Shown: piece after piece, positions 27,113-36,323 of the stretch
Layout of the letters: the number at the start of each line of letters is the position of its first letter
How positions within the stretch are numbered: position 1 is the first letter of the stretch
Assembly: GCA_947588825.1 (NCBI GenBank)
Contig: CANPZU010000013.1
Coordinates: forward strand, 1-59,099
Length of the DNA: 59,099 nt
Reading direction: 5' to 3'
DNA from: an uncultured Clostridia bacterium
Lineage (GTDB): Bacteria; Bacillota; Clostridia; Oscillospirales; CAG-272
Translations under genes and position numbers: made by a program
The notes under the pieces: generated by a model
What the model was told of the DNA's origin: nothing
What the model saw: only the letters and a program-made list of their open reading frames with translations
Database searches by the model: none

Positions 27113-28378
27113 TCAGCCCTTTGCATATTTTTTCAGCAACCGCTCGACGGCGGTGTTCTTTTCAAAGTTTTCCGTTTTAAGCTTTTCGCCCCACAGCTCA
27201 AGCACTCGGTCATAGGAATCGCCTTCTATATCGGCGTTCTCAAGGTCGGCGCGGTAGAGCGACCAGTTGCCAAGGTTAGCTTTTGTCACTTTATAGGTCC
27301 ACATCGTCCATGACAGGGAGCTTTCATTGTACTTTTGATACGCGTATTCCTGATTTGCGTCTCCGTTGTTAAATTCACCGACATATACGGCGACTCTATA
27401 TTCTCTTCTCACTCGCTCAAGCTCGGCGACTCTATAATCTATCATATCGACCGAAGTGTCGTAAAGGTGGAGCTCGTACATAATATTTGTCCAATCATAA
27501 TCCTTCGGGTCGGGGAGAACGTCGGTCGACCAAACTCCTTCAAGAGCTATTATATGTCTGATGTCCTGTCGACGTATTGCCTTTATCATGCGGTCATAAA
27601 CCGACAGTGTGTAGGAGACTGCCTTATCGCTTCCCGCCGCCCAGCCGTTTTCATACGAGCTGTTGTTGTTCATCGGTTCGTTCATTATGTCGTACGCGGC
27701 GATTGTGCCGCAGTCTTTATACCGCTCCGCGATCGCTTCCCAAAGGCGCTGCATCGCGTCAAGATATTTTTCGTCGGTGTAAAGCGCGTTTTGTCCTATA
27801 ACGCCGCAGCTGTGGTCGGTGCTCTGCCCGCCCGGACAGCCGTGCATGTCAAGAATGATGTACACTCCCGCTTCTTTCGCATACTCAATCAGTCTATCGA
27901 TAACCTGAAATCCGAATATCTCACCCGGATCACCCGAATAAAAATTCAATTCCTCGTCCATAAAATTTCTGTACCAAAAGGGGAGCCTTATACAGTTGAG
28001 CCCGAGATCGGATATGTTTTGTATATCTGCTTTTGTTATAAAATTCTGAACGTATGAGTTATAAAGCTCTTTTATCTGCCCGTCCTCAAAACCCCGTTCT
28101 TTAAGTATTTCAAGCGTTTGCGAAGCGCTTTCGCTTGAGGCTATCGGACCCATCCAGGTTTCCTGAATGAGCCAGCCCCCAAGATTCACTCCGCGAAGGA
28201 CGATTGCATTTCCCTCTTCATCGGTAATATATCCTTCATCGGACACTTTAAGCATACCAAGACCAAGCTCCTTCTCCCCGTCATTAGTTTTTTTGTCATC
28301 ATCTTTTTTACTCCCGCAGCCGAATGCCAAAAGCACAACGAAAATAAGAGCAAAAGCCGAAACAGAAAGTTTTTTCAC
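27113..28378 (-). CDS. Glycoside hydrolase family 5 lipoprotein
   Basis: 421 residues with lipobox LAFGC (Cys21), so exported and membrane-anchored. The catalytic domain has GVNLGGWLIQETW near its start, LGLNCIRLPFWYRNF, the acid/base glutamate in YDIMNEPMN and the nucleophile glutamate in VGEFNNG, in the order expected for a GH5 (beta/alpha)8 barrel. Likely substrates are beta-glucans or related plant or yeast polysaccharides. It begins with GTG at 28378, with GGAAAGGAAGA about nine bases upstream. Two tandem promoters drive it; it runs divergently from the CotH genes. Confidence 0.92.
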   Translation of the reverse strand: MKKLSVSAFALIFVVLLAFGCGSKKDDDKKTNDGEKELGLGMLKVSDEGYITDEEGNAIVLRGVNLGGWLIQETWMGPIASSESASQTLEILKERGFEDGQIKELYNSYVQNFITKADIQNISDLGLNCIRLPFWYRNFMDEELNFYSGDPGEIFGFQVIDRLIEYAKEAGVYIILDMHGCPGGQSTDHSCGVIGQNALYTDEKYLDAMQRLWEAIAERYKDCGTIAAYDIMNEPMNNNSSYENGWAAGSDKAVSYTLSVYDRMIKAIRRQDIRHIIALEGVWSTDVLPDPKDYDWTNIMYELHLYDTSVDMIDYRVAELERVRREYRVAVYVGEFNNGDANQEYAYQKYNESSLSWTMWTYKVTKANLGNWSLYRADLENADIEGDSYDRVLELWGEKLKTENFEKNTAVERLLKKYAKG

Positions 28379-28414
28379 GGTGTGTCATCTTCCTTTCCGA
28401 GCGAATATAATAAT

Positions 28415-28442
28415 ATAATACTATTATTTGCTTTGCTGTCAA
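28415..28442 (-). promoter_or_regulatory. GH5 proximal promoter
   Basis: -35 TTGACA (28442-28437), 16 bases, -10 TATTAT (28420-28415). Confidence 0.65.
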
Positions 28443-28451
28443 CTTAAAAAC

Positions 28452-28480
28452 ATACTATCACATTTTTTAGATCTTGTCAA
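28452..28480 (-). promoter_or_regulatory. GH5 distal promoter
   Basis: -35 TTGACA (28480-28475), 17 bases, -10 TAGTAT (28457-28452). It overlaps nothing of the proximal promoter; the two -35 boxes are 38 bases apart. Confidence 0.65.
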
Positions 28481-28621
28481 CACTTTAAGCAGCCCGACAC
28501 GCGACGCTCTTTTGCATATAAAAATCAAAAAAATTCATAAAAATCGCTTATTTATATTACATTATTCACATTTATGTTGTAAAATAGAGAAAACGCTTTG
28601 CAGCAAGAACTCGGAGCCTTT

Positions 28622-31210
28622 ATGAAAAATAAAGAAAAAACATTTCTCATACTAACGGTACTCATACTTATGCTGACCGTATTTGCGGCGGGATGCGCAA
28701 AAAAGGGAGAAAGCGAGTTTAAATCGAACGTGAGCGATAACGGGAGCTTTTCAAATTCTCAAAACTCGGACATTGGCACGCCCACCTTGCCGGACGGGGA
28801 AAATACCGCGCCGAATGTAAGTGACAAAGCCGACCCGCATACCTCGTCTCAAGAAAGCAATACCGAGCCTGCAACCGACAGCACCGATAAAATTAGACCT
28901 CAAACGGGGTCGGGCACTACCTCCAAAGAGGGGGGCAATACGCCAAACACATCTACAACTGCGCCAAAGCCGAATACGACAACAACACTCAAAACGACTG
29001 CTAAAAAGCCAAACGTGACAGAAGCGCCTCCCGTGCAGAACACGGCGGTAAATGTCAAATATGTCGTAAGAGAACGTAAAATGGGAACAATAAGCGGAAG
29101 AACCGAGCAAACCATAATATATGGCAAAGGCAGCACCTCATCCGTTACGGTGAACGCCAATCTCGGATACAAATTCGTCGGCTGGAGCGACGGCCTGAAG
29201 AGCGCCTCAAGAGGCGGGGATGCGCCTTCAAAGGATACGACCTATGAGGCGATATTTCAAGTTGACGCCCGCGAGCTCCCGATAATCATGCTGGATACCT
29301 CGACAGGCGGCGACGTGCAGTCAAAAGAATATTATATCGACGGTCACATATCGGTACTCAACACCGAGGAAAAATACCTGCTTGACCGCCTTGAAATGCA
29401 GATAAGAGGAAGAGGCAACTACACCTGGGACAGCACCTTCAACGGCGACCCCATGTACAACAAGCGTCCCTACCGCATAAAGCTTTCAGAGCAGCAAAAG
29501 CTGTGCGGAGTCGGGAAGGGAAAGTCGAAAAACTGGGTACTGCTCGCCGATCACTGCGATCAATCGCTGCTGCGAAACAACATCGTCTACACCTTTGCAA
29601 AATCCATGCCCGCCATATACTGGCAGCCTTCGGTCCAAAGCGTCGAGGTATTTCTCAACGGCGAATACCGCGGAGTCTACCTTCTGACCGAACAGGTGGA
29701 TGTCAACAGCAACAAGGTAAACATAAGCGAGGATCTGACCTCCGGCGAGGTGGCTTTTCTTGTAATGTACACGGGATACGCAAATATTTGGAGCGAGGAA
29801 GGCTTTTCGGTCGGCGGCAATTCATATGAGATAAAAAGCGACCTTTCCTTTGGCACGTTACTTGCAAGTCAACAGAAAAGTTATATAATAAACTGCGTTC
29901 AGGATTGCTGGGACGCAGTGCAAAGCTCTTCACAAAGCCGCGTGGAAGCGCTTATGGATATCGATACCGTAATCGACACCTATATTATTCATGAGTTGTT
30001 CAAGAATCTCGACACGGGCTGGGATAATTTCTATATGTACAAGAACCTTGGCGGCAAACTGTGCTTTGGTCCGGTTTGGGAATTTGACCAGTGCGCCGGA
30101 AACGCCGACGAGGGAGTCGACAATCCGCAAGGAATACGGGGAGGAAACACTCAACCGTGGTACTTTGCCCTGCTCAAATGCGGATGGTTCAGAAAAATGC
30201 TGAGCCAAAGGTGGAACAATCTTAAGGAGTCTGTTGACGGCATTCCCTCTCTTATTGTCACGACCGCAAACAGCGGATATAACTCGTATTGCAGAAACTT
30301 TGAAAAATGGCGTATTTTCGGTTACAAAATAAACCGCGAGACCTATGTGAGGCAATTGACAAGCTATAAAGAGCATTATGAGTATTTTGCAAATTTCATG
30401 CGGGAGAGGATAGAATGGCTTGACGGATATTGGAACGGCATTGAATTCGCCTTTGACGGCAAGCTCACCCTTTCGGGCTCCGGGACCATGGCCGATCCTT
30501 ACAGAATAACCTCCGCCGAGGACTTTTTGAACTTTACCCTCTGTATGCTCAGTTCGCAGACATTTAAGGATAAATTCTTTATTCAGACAAACAATATAGA
30601 CCTTGCGGGTGTGAGCGCGTACAACGGCGCGGGTTCGAGCGCAACGTTTGCCGGCTTTTACAACGGCAACGGATATACAATTAACGTAAATATAGACGGA
30701 AACGACAACAGCGTTTTCCCATACGTGAGCGGAACGCTCATAAATGTGATAACAACGGGTACGATAAGCAACAGCGAGATGTCGGCAGGGATCGCGCGTT
30801 CGGTTCGCAGCGACGGAGCGATTATCAACTGCGCGTCGTACGTCGATATCACCTCCTATTACGGCAACGCGGGAGGCATTACCGCATCCAATCAGGCAGG
30901 AGCTGTGATAGCGAACTGCTTTTTCGGGGGAAGCCTGTACTCGTATGAAATGACGGGACCTATAAATGTCTGGTACTCCGACCGTCCCGGCGACTTTTTT
31001 GGCAACGTGTACCTCATTCCCGTGAGCAATACCACCGAGTACGTCGACAACGGACAAAGCGAATTCGCCATAAGCGAAATTTCAAACGAGACAGTTAAGA
31101 TGATGAACGAAGGCGCAAAGCAAGCCGCAAGCCGCTGTCAGATCGATATCTCCAAGCTTTGTCCGTGGCGGCTTGCCTCGGGAAAGCTCCTTATGACAAG
31201 CCAAAATTGA
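28622..31210 (+). CDS. CotH kinase domain lipoprotein (first of two)
   Basis: About 862 residues. Lipobox FAAGC (Cys25), a long Ser/Thr/Pro-rich linker (about residues 30-140), an InlB B-repeat-like domain (VTVNANLGYKFVGWSDG), the CotH kinase domain (about residues 210-600: QIRGRGNYTW, NWVLLADHCDQSLLRN, GVYLLTEQVDVN, GPVWEFDQCAGNAD), then a C-terminal right-handed beta-helix with GLUG-like units (GFYNGNGYTIN, GTISNSEMSAGIARS). CotH-family kinases phosphorylate proteins, for example spore coat proteins; extracellular versions occur in gut Clostridia. ATG 28622 has GGAG five bases upstream; the frame reaches a TTG at 28598. Likely substrates are surface proteins or attached glycans. Confidence 0.92.
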   Translation: MKNKEKTFLILTVLILMLTVFAAGCAKKGESEFKSNVSDNGSFSNSQNSDIGTPTLPDGENTAPNVSDKADPHTSSQESNTEPATDSTDKIRPQTGSGTTSKEGGNTPNTSTTAPKPNTTTTLKTTAKKPNVTEAPPVQNTAVNVKYVVRERKMGTISGRTEQTIIYGKGSTSSVTVNANLGYKFVGWSDGLKSASRGGDAPSKDTTYEAIFQVDARELPIIMLDTSTGGDVQSKEYYIDGHISVLNTEEKYLLDRLEMQIRGRGNYTWDSTFNGDPMYNKRPYRIKLSEQQKLCGVGKGKSKNWVLLADHCDQSLLRNNIVYTFAKSMPAIYWQPSVQSVEVFLNGEYRGVYLLTEQVDVNSNKVNISEDLTSGEVAFLVMYTGYANIWSEEGFSVGGNSYEIKSDLSFGTLLASQQKSYIINCVQDCWDAVQSSSQSRVEALMDIDTVIDTYIIHELFKNLDTGWDNFYMYKNLGGKLCFGPVWEFDQCAGNADEGVDNPQGIRGGNTQPWYFALLKCGWFRKMLSQRWNNLKESVDGIPSLIVTTANSGYNSYCRNFEKWRIFGYKINRETYVRQLTSYKEHYEYFANFMRERIEWLDGYWNGIEFAFDGKLTLSGSGTMADPYRITSAEDFLNFTLCMLSSQTFKDKFFIQTNNIDLAGVSAYNGAGSSATFAGFYNGNGYTINVNIDGNDNSVFPYVSGTLINVITTGTISNSEMSAGIARSVRSDGAIINCASYVDITSYYGNAGGITASNQAGAVIANCFFGGSLYSYEMTGPINVWYSDRPGDFFGNVYLIPVSNTTEYVDNGQSEFAISEISNETVKMMNEGAKQAASRCQIDISKLCPWRLASGKLLMTSQN

Positions 31211-31297
31211 GAACGCATCCGCACACACCTACCTGTGCCTAAGAATAGATATAACAACTTCAAAAAAGCCGAAAAACAAGTCAAGGAGTAGTTTGTG

Positions 31298-33595
31298 ATG
31301 AAAGCAGCGATAAAAATTTTCGCATTGGCGGCGCTTTTTGTCATTGTTCTTTTTTCTCTCATTTCCTGCAAAAGCAATGGCGACAGCGGCGAAGAGTCTG
31401 TAAAAGAAGGAACCAAAATAAATGTCACATATTCATCCGAATCGGCAAAGTACGGATATGTGGAGGGAGAGCTTTCTCAAACAATAAGCTATAAAAAAAG
31501 CGCCACCAGCAAGGTTACGGCAATCGCCAACCTGGGCTACGCATTTTCACACTGGAGCGACGGCGTCACATCGCCTACAAGAGAAAATGATTCTCCCTCC
31601 GCCGACACAAAGCTGGTCGCACATTTTACGATAATGCCCAACGAGCTCCCGATAATTTGGATAACCACAAATCAGGGAGCGCAGATAGTCTCAAAGGACA
31701 CTTATATAAAAGGTAAAATATCGGTGCTCAATACCGACGAGAAGTATCATATAGAAAACCTTGATATGCAAATAAGAGGAAGAGGCAATTACACATGGGG
31801 CAGTACCTTTAACAGTGATCCCATGTACAACAAACGCCCTTACCGCATAAAGCTCTCAAAACAGCAAAAGCTGTGCGGAGTCGGTGAGGGAAAGTCAAAC
31901 GACTGGGTGCTGCTTGCCGACCACTGCGATCAATCGCTGCTGCGAAACAACATTGTCTACACGTTTGCCTCAATGATGCCCGATATCCTTTGGCAGCCGC
32001 ATGTGCAGAGCGTCGAAGTTTTTTTAAACGGAGAATATAACGGGGTGTATTTGCTTTGCGAACAGGTAGAGGTCAATAAAAACAAAATAAACGTCAGCGA
32101 GGATCTAAGCTCTCCGGAAATCGGTTTTCTCGTGATGTATTCAAACTACACCGACATGGGCGCCTTCGGCTCCTTTGAGATTGACGGTTATAAATACGAG
32201 ACAAAAAGCGATTTTTCAGATGACCCCAATCTGGCCGAACAACAGCGTCAGTATATTTACGATAAAATTTACGACTGCTGGCAAACGCTCAAAAGCGGAA
32301 ACGAAAACAGGGTGAGAGAGCTTATCGACCTCGACTCTCTTATAGAGTCGTATATCGTTCAGGAGCTTTTCAAAAATCTCGACACAGGGCACGACAATTT
32401 CTACATGTCTATGGATATAGGCGGAAAACTCAAAATAGGACCCGTTTGGGATTTTGACCAGTGCGCCGGAAACGCCGACGAGGGAGTCGACGATTACACG
32501 GGAATAAGAGGCGGGTACACTCAGCCTTGGTACTCGCAGCTTCTCGAACACGCCTGGTTTAAAAAGCTTGTCCTGCAAAAATGGAATGACCTGAAGACGC
32601 AAATAGATTCTGTACCTGAGATGATTATCGAAACTGCGGAAAAGGGTTACAACTCCTATTGCCGCAACTTTGAAAAGTGGAAGATATTCGGATACAGGAT
32701 CAACCGCGAAACCTATGTAAGACAGTTCACCACATATAAAGAACATTACAGCTACTTTTCAGAATTTATGACAAAGCGCATTGCCTGGCTCGACTCATAT
32801 TTTAAGGATGCGTCCTATACCGCGGATATGGGAGACGCTTTTAATGGCGAAGGGACTAAGGAAAGTCCCTACATAATTTCAAGCGCACAGGACTTTTACT
32901 TATTTACCTCTTGCCTGCTATCCGGCGAAAATTTTGCCGACATGTACTTTCTGCAAACCGCAAATATAGATATGACGGACATAACGGGATACGTCGGCGC
33001 GGGCTCGAGCGCCCTGTTTGCGGGAATCTACAACGGAAACGGTTATTCAATAAAAGTCTCAATACGCGGTTTGGACGGTTGTGTCTTTCCGTATGTAAGC
33101 GGAACCGTCATAAACCTCATAACAAAAGGAAACATTGAAAACAGCGGAAACGCCGCGGGAATTGCACGCTCGGTGAGAAGCGGCGGTGCCATAGTCAACT
33201 GTATATCTTATATGAGCTTGATATCCGGCGATAACTCGGGAGGTATCGCCGCCTCCAATCAGCCCGATTCGGTCATTGTAAACTGCTTCTTTTCAGGCGA
33301 GATTCGGGAGGCGTCGCACGCGTCTCCGATATGCGTGTGGTACGACGGGCGCTATGGCACTTATCTTTCAAACTTCTTCATTGAAGGGCTCAGGGACGAC
33401 GTGCCGTATGTCGATGTGTTCAGAGAAGAGAGCCCTCTTAACGCTAATCAGATAAGAAACGAGCTTTCCCCGGCAATGAACAACAATTTGAACGTCGCCG
33501 CCGACAGTCTTTGGTATGTAGAAAAAGAAGAACTGTGTCTGTGGCGGTATGACGAAGCCTCAAATGAAGCAACTCTTGTTTCGCTCACTAAATAA
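31298..33595 (+). CDS. CotH kinase domain lipoprotein (second of two)
   Basis: About 765 residues, a clear paralogue of the protein encoded 88 bases upstream. Lipobox LISC (Cys24) but almost no Ser/Thr linker, so its domain stack sits close to the membrane. InlB-like repeat (VTAIANLGYAFSHWSDG), CotH kinase domain (QIRGRGNYTWGS, NDWVLLADHCDQSLLRN, GPVWDFDQCAGNADEGVD) and the same C-terminal beta-helix (GIYNGNGYSIK, GNIENSGNAAGIARS). Catalytic-region residues are kept in both copies. AAGGAG lies 9 bases before ATG 31298; a GTG one codon earlier is also possible. Probably one transcript with the first copy, ending at the strong terminator. Confidence 0.92.
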   Translation: MKAAIKIFALAALFVIVLFSLISCKSNGDSGEESVKEGTKINVTYSSESAKYGYVEGELSQTISYKKSATSKVTAIANLGYAFSHWSDGVTSPTRENDSPSADTKLVAHFTIMPNELPIIWITTNQGAQIVSKDTYIKGKISVLNTDEKYHIENLDMQIRGRGNYTWGSTFNSDPMYNKRPYRIKLSKQQKLCGVGEGKSNDWVLLADHCDQSLLRNNIVYTFASMMPDILWQPHVQSVEVFLNGEYNGVYLLCEQVEVNKNKINVSEDLSSPEIGFLVMYSNYTDMGAFGSFEIDGYKYETKSDFSDDPNLAEQQRQYIYDKIYDCWQTLKSGNENRVRELIDLDSLIESYIVQELFKNLDTGHDNFYMSMDIGGKLKIGPVWDFDQCAGNADEGVDDYTGIRGGYTQPWYSQLLEHAWFKKLVLQKWNDLKTQIDSVPEMIIETAEKGYNSYCRNFEKWKIFGYRINRETYVRQFTTYKEHYSYFSEFMTKRIAWLDSYFKDASYTADMGDAFNGEGTKESPYIISSAQDFYLFTSCLLSGENFADMYFLQTANIDMTDITGYVGAGSSALFAGIYNGNGYSIKVSIRGLDGCVFPYVSGTVINLITKGNIENSGNAAGIARSVRSGGAIVNCISYMSLISGDNSGGIAASNQPDSVIVNCFFSGEIREASHASPICVWYDGRYGTYLSNFFIEGLRDDVPYVDVFREESPLNANQIRNELSPAMNNNLNVAADSLWYVEKEELCLWRYDEASNEATLVSLTK

Positions 33596-33671
33596 ATGCC
33601 CTTGACCTAATTATCTGCTTTCAACTCGCGCTTGACCTCTTTTTTACCTTATCATATCATCTTCACAACAT

Positions 33672-33735
33672 AACAGCGCGTCGGCATGGAAAGGCTTGCT
33701 TTCCATGCCGACGCGCTGTTATTATTATTATTATT
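33672..33735 (+). terminator. Terminator after the CotH pair
   Basis: Stem AACAGCGCGTCGGCATGGAAAG / CTTTCCATGCCGACGCGCTGTT with a 5-base loop, followed by TATTATTATTATTATTA. Very stable; the flanking TTA repeat is a short microsatellite. Confidence 0.85.
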
Positions 33736-33791
33736 ACGTTTATCGTTTATCGCAATGCGCAAATACGGGAAAGGGTTATAGCTTATAGCTG

Positions 33792-35861
33792 TCAATCTTC
33801 CTCGTTTTTGGCCTTTTCTATAATTTTTGCGGCAATATTTCCAGGCACCTCGGAGTATCTTTCAACACGATATGTGTATGTTCCCCTGCCTTGAGTCATC
33901 GCGCGAAGAGAGATCGAATAGTCGGTCATTTCCGCCTTTGGCACCTCAGCCTCGACCACGGTGTATCCCTTTTTATCGCCGCTTGTTGACATGCCCATAA
34001 CGCTTCCGCGCCTTTTGCTGTTTATGTCGCCCATAACGTCACCGACCATCGATTCAGGAACGGTAACCTTAAGCGTTCCAACAGGCTCAAGAAGAACGGG
34101 TGACGCCTGAGGAAGACCCGCTTTGTAGGCAAGCAGCGCCGCCATTTTAAATGAAAGCTCGTTTGAGTCGACTTCGTGATACGAACCGTCATACAAATCC
34201 GCCGCAAGATTGACCACAGGATAACCGGCAAGCACTCCCTTCTGCATAGCCTCCTGAAGTCCCTTTTCAACTGCGGGAAAATAGTTCTTCGGAACGCTTC
34301 CGCCTACAACGCTCGTTGTGAATGTGAGCCCCTCCTCGCTTCCGGGCGAAAATGTAATCTTGACGTGACCGTATTGACCGTGTCCGCCTGACTGCTTCTT
34401 GTGCTTTCCTTCGCACTGTACTCTCTTCTTGATCGTCTCTCTGTATTCTATCTTGGGTGAGGCAAGATCAACGCTTATTCCGTTTCTCGCCTTCATCTTG
34501 GACAAAACCACATCTATCTGCATGTCGCCCATTCCAGATATCAAAAGCTGCTTCGTCTCGGGATTGTTGGCAAAGCGAAGAGTCTTGTCCTCGTCAAGAA
34601 ACTTGGAAATTCCCTGCGCTATCTTGTCCTCCTCGCCTTTAGCCTTGGGAATAATAGCCATGGTGTAAAAAGGCTCGGGGAATATTATGGGAGCATATCT
34701 TATATCCGAATCGGACAGCGTGAGAGTGTCGTTTGTGTTGGTATCGGTAAGCTTTGTAATGGCTCCTATGTCTCCGCAATTAAGTACGTCCACATCGGTA
34801 GTCTTTTTGCCGCGAACCGTCGAAAAACGCGCAAATTTCTCGCTTGCGCCCGTAACCGTGTTTTTCAGAGTGACGCCGCTTGTGAGTTTGCCCTGCATTA
34901 CTTTAAAATAACTGGTCCTTCCAAATTGATCGATGGTGGTCTTGAAAACGAATACCGAAGGAGCGCCCTCTGTTTCAATGGGCATATCAACTATCTCTTT
35001 GTTTGAATTAACCACCTTTTCAACCTTCTTGGCAGTGTGGCGGGGATACGAATCCTTTATTATGTCCATAAAAATGTCGACTCCCCACATCTTAAGAGCA
35101 CTGCCGCTGAAAACAGGCGTTATCTCTCCGCTGATAATACCCTCGTGAAGCGCAACCGAGGCTTCCTCTCTCGTTATTTCTTCGCCTTCAAGGAATTTCA
35201 TCATGAGATCCTCGTCCGTTACGGCAATTGCCTCAAAAAGTCTCTCACGGTATTTTTCCACCTTCGGCATGTACTCGGGATTGATGTCTCCCTCGGTGTG
35301 GTTGCCCTTTTCGTCATATACGTACTTCTTCATGTCGATAAGGTTTATAAACGCGCCCGAATGAGAGGCCGGTATAATTACCGGGCAAACCGACTTTCCG
35401 AAAGCGTCGGCAAGCGCGTCAAGATTCTGACTGAAATGTGCCTCGGGATCGTCGCACTTGTTTATAAAAAATGCCGTGGGAATCTTCGCACGGGTTGCAT
35501 TGTCCCATGCCATCTCCGTTCCGACCTCTATGCCCGACTTTGCGTCGACCATGATGATCGCACTGTCCGCCACTCTCAGGGCAGAAAAAACCTCTCCGGA
35601 AAAATCAAGAAACCCGGGAGTGTCCAAAACATTTATCTTTGAATCTCCCCATACCACGTTCATAACAGATGTATAAATCGAAAATTTTCTCTTTATCTCC
35701 TCAGGATCAAAGTCGCTTACCGTGTTGCCGTCCCCCGGTTTTCCGAGCCTGTCACTGCATTTTGCGAGATACAGCATAGCCTCGGCAAGGGATGTTTTTC
35801 CCGAGCTTCCGTGACCTAAAAGACATATGTTGCGGATTTGTTTTGTGTTAAATTCTGCCAT
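33792..35861 (-). CDS. Elongation factor G-like translational GTPase (paralogue)
   Basis: 689 residues with all five EF-G domains. The G1 motif reads GHGSSGKTS instead of the usual HIDAGKTT, G3 is DTPGFLDF and G4 is NKCD instead of NKMD, so it belongs to the divergent EF-G group (FusA2/EF-G-like), not the main EF-G. Domain IV/V retain GHGQYGHVKITFSPG, EVDSNELSFKMAALLAYKAG and EAEVPKAEMTDYSISLRAMTQGRGTYTY. These paralogues may act in ribosome recycling or under stress; the exact role is open. GAAAAGAGGA precedes the ATG. Confidence 0.9.
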   Translation of the reverse strand: MAEFNTKQIRNICLLGHGSSGKTSLAEAMLYLAKCSDRLGKPGDGNTVSDFDPEEIKRKFSIYTSVMNVVWGDSKINVLDTPGFLDFSGEVFSALRVADSAIIMVDAKSGIEVGTEMAWDNATRAKIPTAFFINKCDDPEAHFSQNLDALADAFGKSVCPVIIPASHSGAFINLIDMKKYVYDEKGNHTEGDINPEYMPKVEKYRERLFEAIAVTDEDLMMKFLEGEEITREEASVALHEGIISGEITPVFSGSALKMWGVDIFMDIIKDSYPRHTAKKVEKVVNSNKEIVDMPIETEGAPSVFVFKTTIDQFGRTSYFKVMQGKLTSGVTLKNTVTGASEKFARFSTVRGKKTTDVDVLNCGDIGAITKLTDTNTNDTLTLSDSDIRYAPIIFPEPFYTMAIIPKAKGEEDKIAQGISKFLDEDKTLRFANNPETKQLLISGMGDMQIDVVLSKMKARNGISVDLASPKIEYRETIKKRVQCEGKHKKQSGGHGQYGHVKITFSPGSEEGLTFTTSVVGGSVPKNYFPAVEKGLQEAMQKGVLAGYPVVNLAADLYDGSYHEVDSNELSFKMAALLAYKAGLPQASPVLLEPVGTLKVTVPESMVGDVMGDINSKRRGSVMGMSTSGDKKGYTVVEAEVPKAEMTDYSISLRAMTQGRGTYTYRVERYSEVPGNIAAKIIEKAKNEED

Positions 35862-36160
35862 TGATTTTTCCTCTTTTCAAATGTTTTATCTTTTTAAATG
35901 CAACGCATTAAAATTCTTGCAACTCGCCCTCAGGAACGTTTTGCAACGCTATTTTCAGGCCATAAATATAGTATACAGCAAAACTTTGACATTTGCAAGT
36001 GCTTTTTGTCATGTTTATTGATGTGTAACAAAAATTCAAACGTAAATTTATGCACCCTGCACAAAACACGGGCTTTTTGCTCTAATTGCCCGAGATACTT
36101 TCTTTTGTAAAAGGTATTTCACCGTCCGCGGCGCGGCAAACCATGCGCTAAGGCTTAAAT

Positions 36161-36235
36161 TACGCAAACGCGCCGTCCTGCCGGTTTAAAAACTTTTGAA
36201 GGGGTTCGGGAAGGCTTTTTTCAAAAAACTGCCTT
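36161..36235 (-). repeat. Copy of the dispersed intergenic repeat
   Basis: Reverse-oriented copy: ACGCAAACGCGCCGTCCTG...AACTTTTGAAGGGGTTCGGGAAGGCTTTTTTCAAAA matches the reverse complement of unit 45666-45757 along most of its length. It lies downstream of the Gfo/Idh/MocA gene and upstream of the EF-G paralogue start. The rest of 35862-36160 is AT-rich sequence with no gene I can support. Confidence 0.75.
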
Positions 36236-36245
36236 AGAAAAGGAA

Positions 36246-36273
36246 GGCGGGAGCTGTCAACAACAGTCCCGCC
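36246..36273 (-). terminator. Terminator of the Gfo/Idh - ROK operon
   Basis: Stem GGCGGGA(G)CTGT / ACAG(T)CCCGCC, loop TCAAC-like; on the minus strand it is followed by TTCCTTTTCT. It is about 50 bases past the oxidoreductase stop codon. Confidence 0.65.
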
Positions 36274-36323
36274 AACAATGAATTAACGATTATCGATTAT
36301 GATTATAACGATTATTTATTTAT

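Noticed and set aside
27335-28057. 240-codon open frame antisense to GH5
   Set aside because: Shadow frame; the GH5 catalytic motifs are in the opposite strand frame.
29930-31057. 375-codon open frame antisense to the first CotH gene
   Set aside because: Shadow frame; no signal or motif, and the CotH frame is intact.
33721-33735. Microsatellite (TTA)n as a functional repeat
   Set aside because: Only about five units within the terminator tail; best explained as the T-rich tail.
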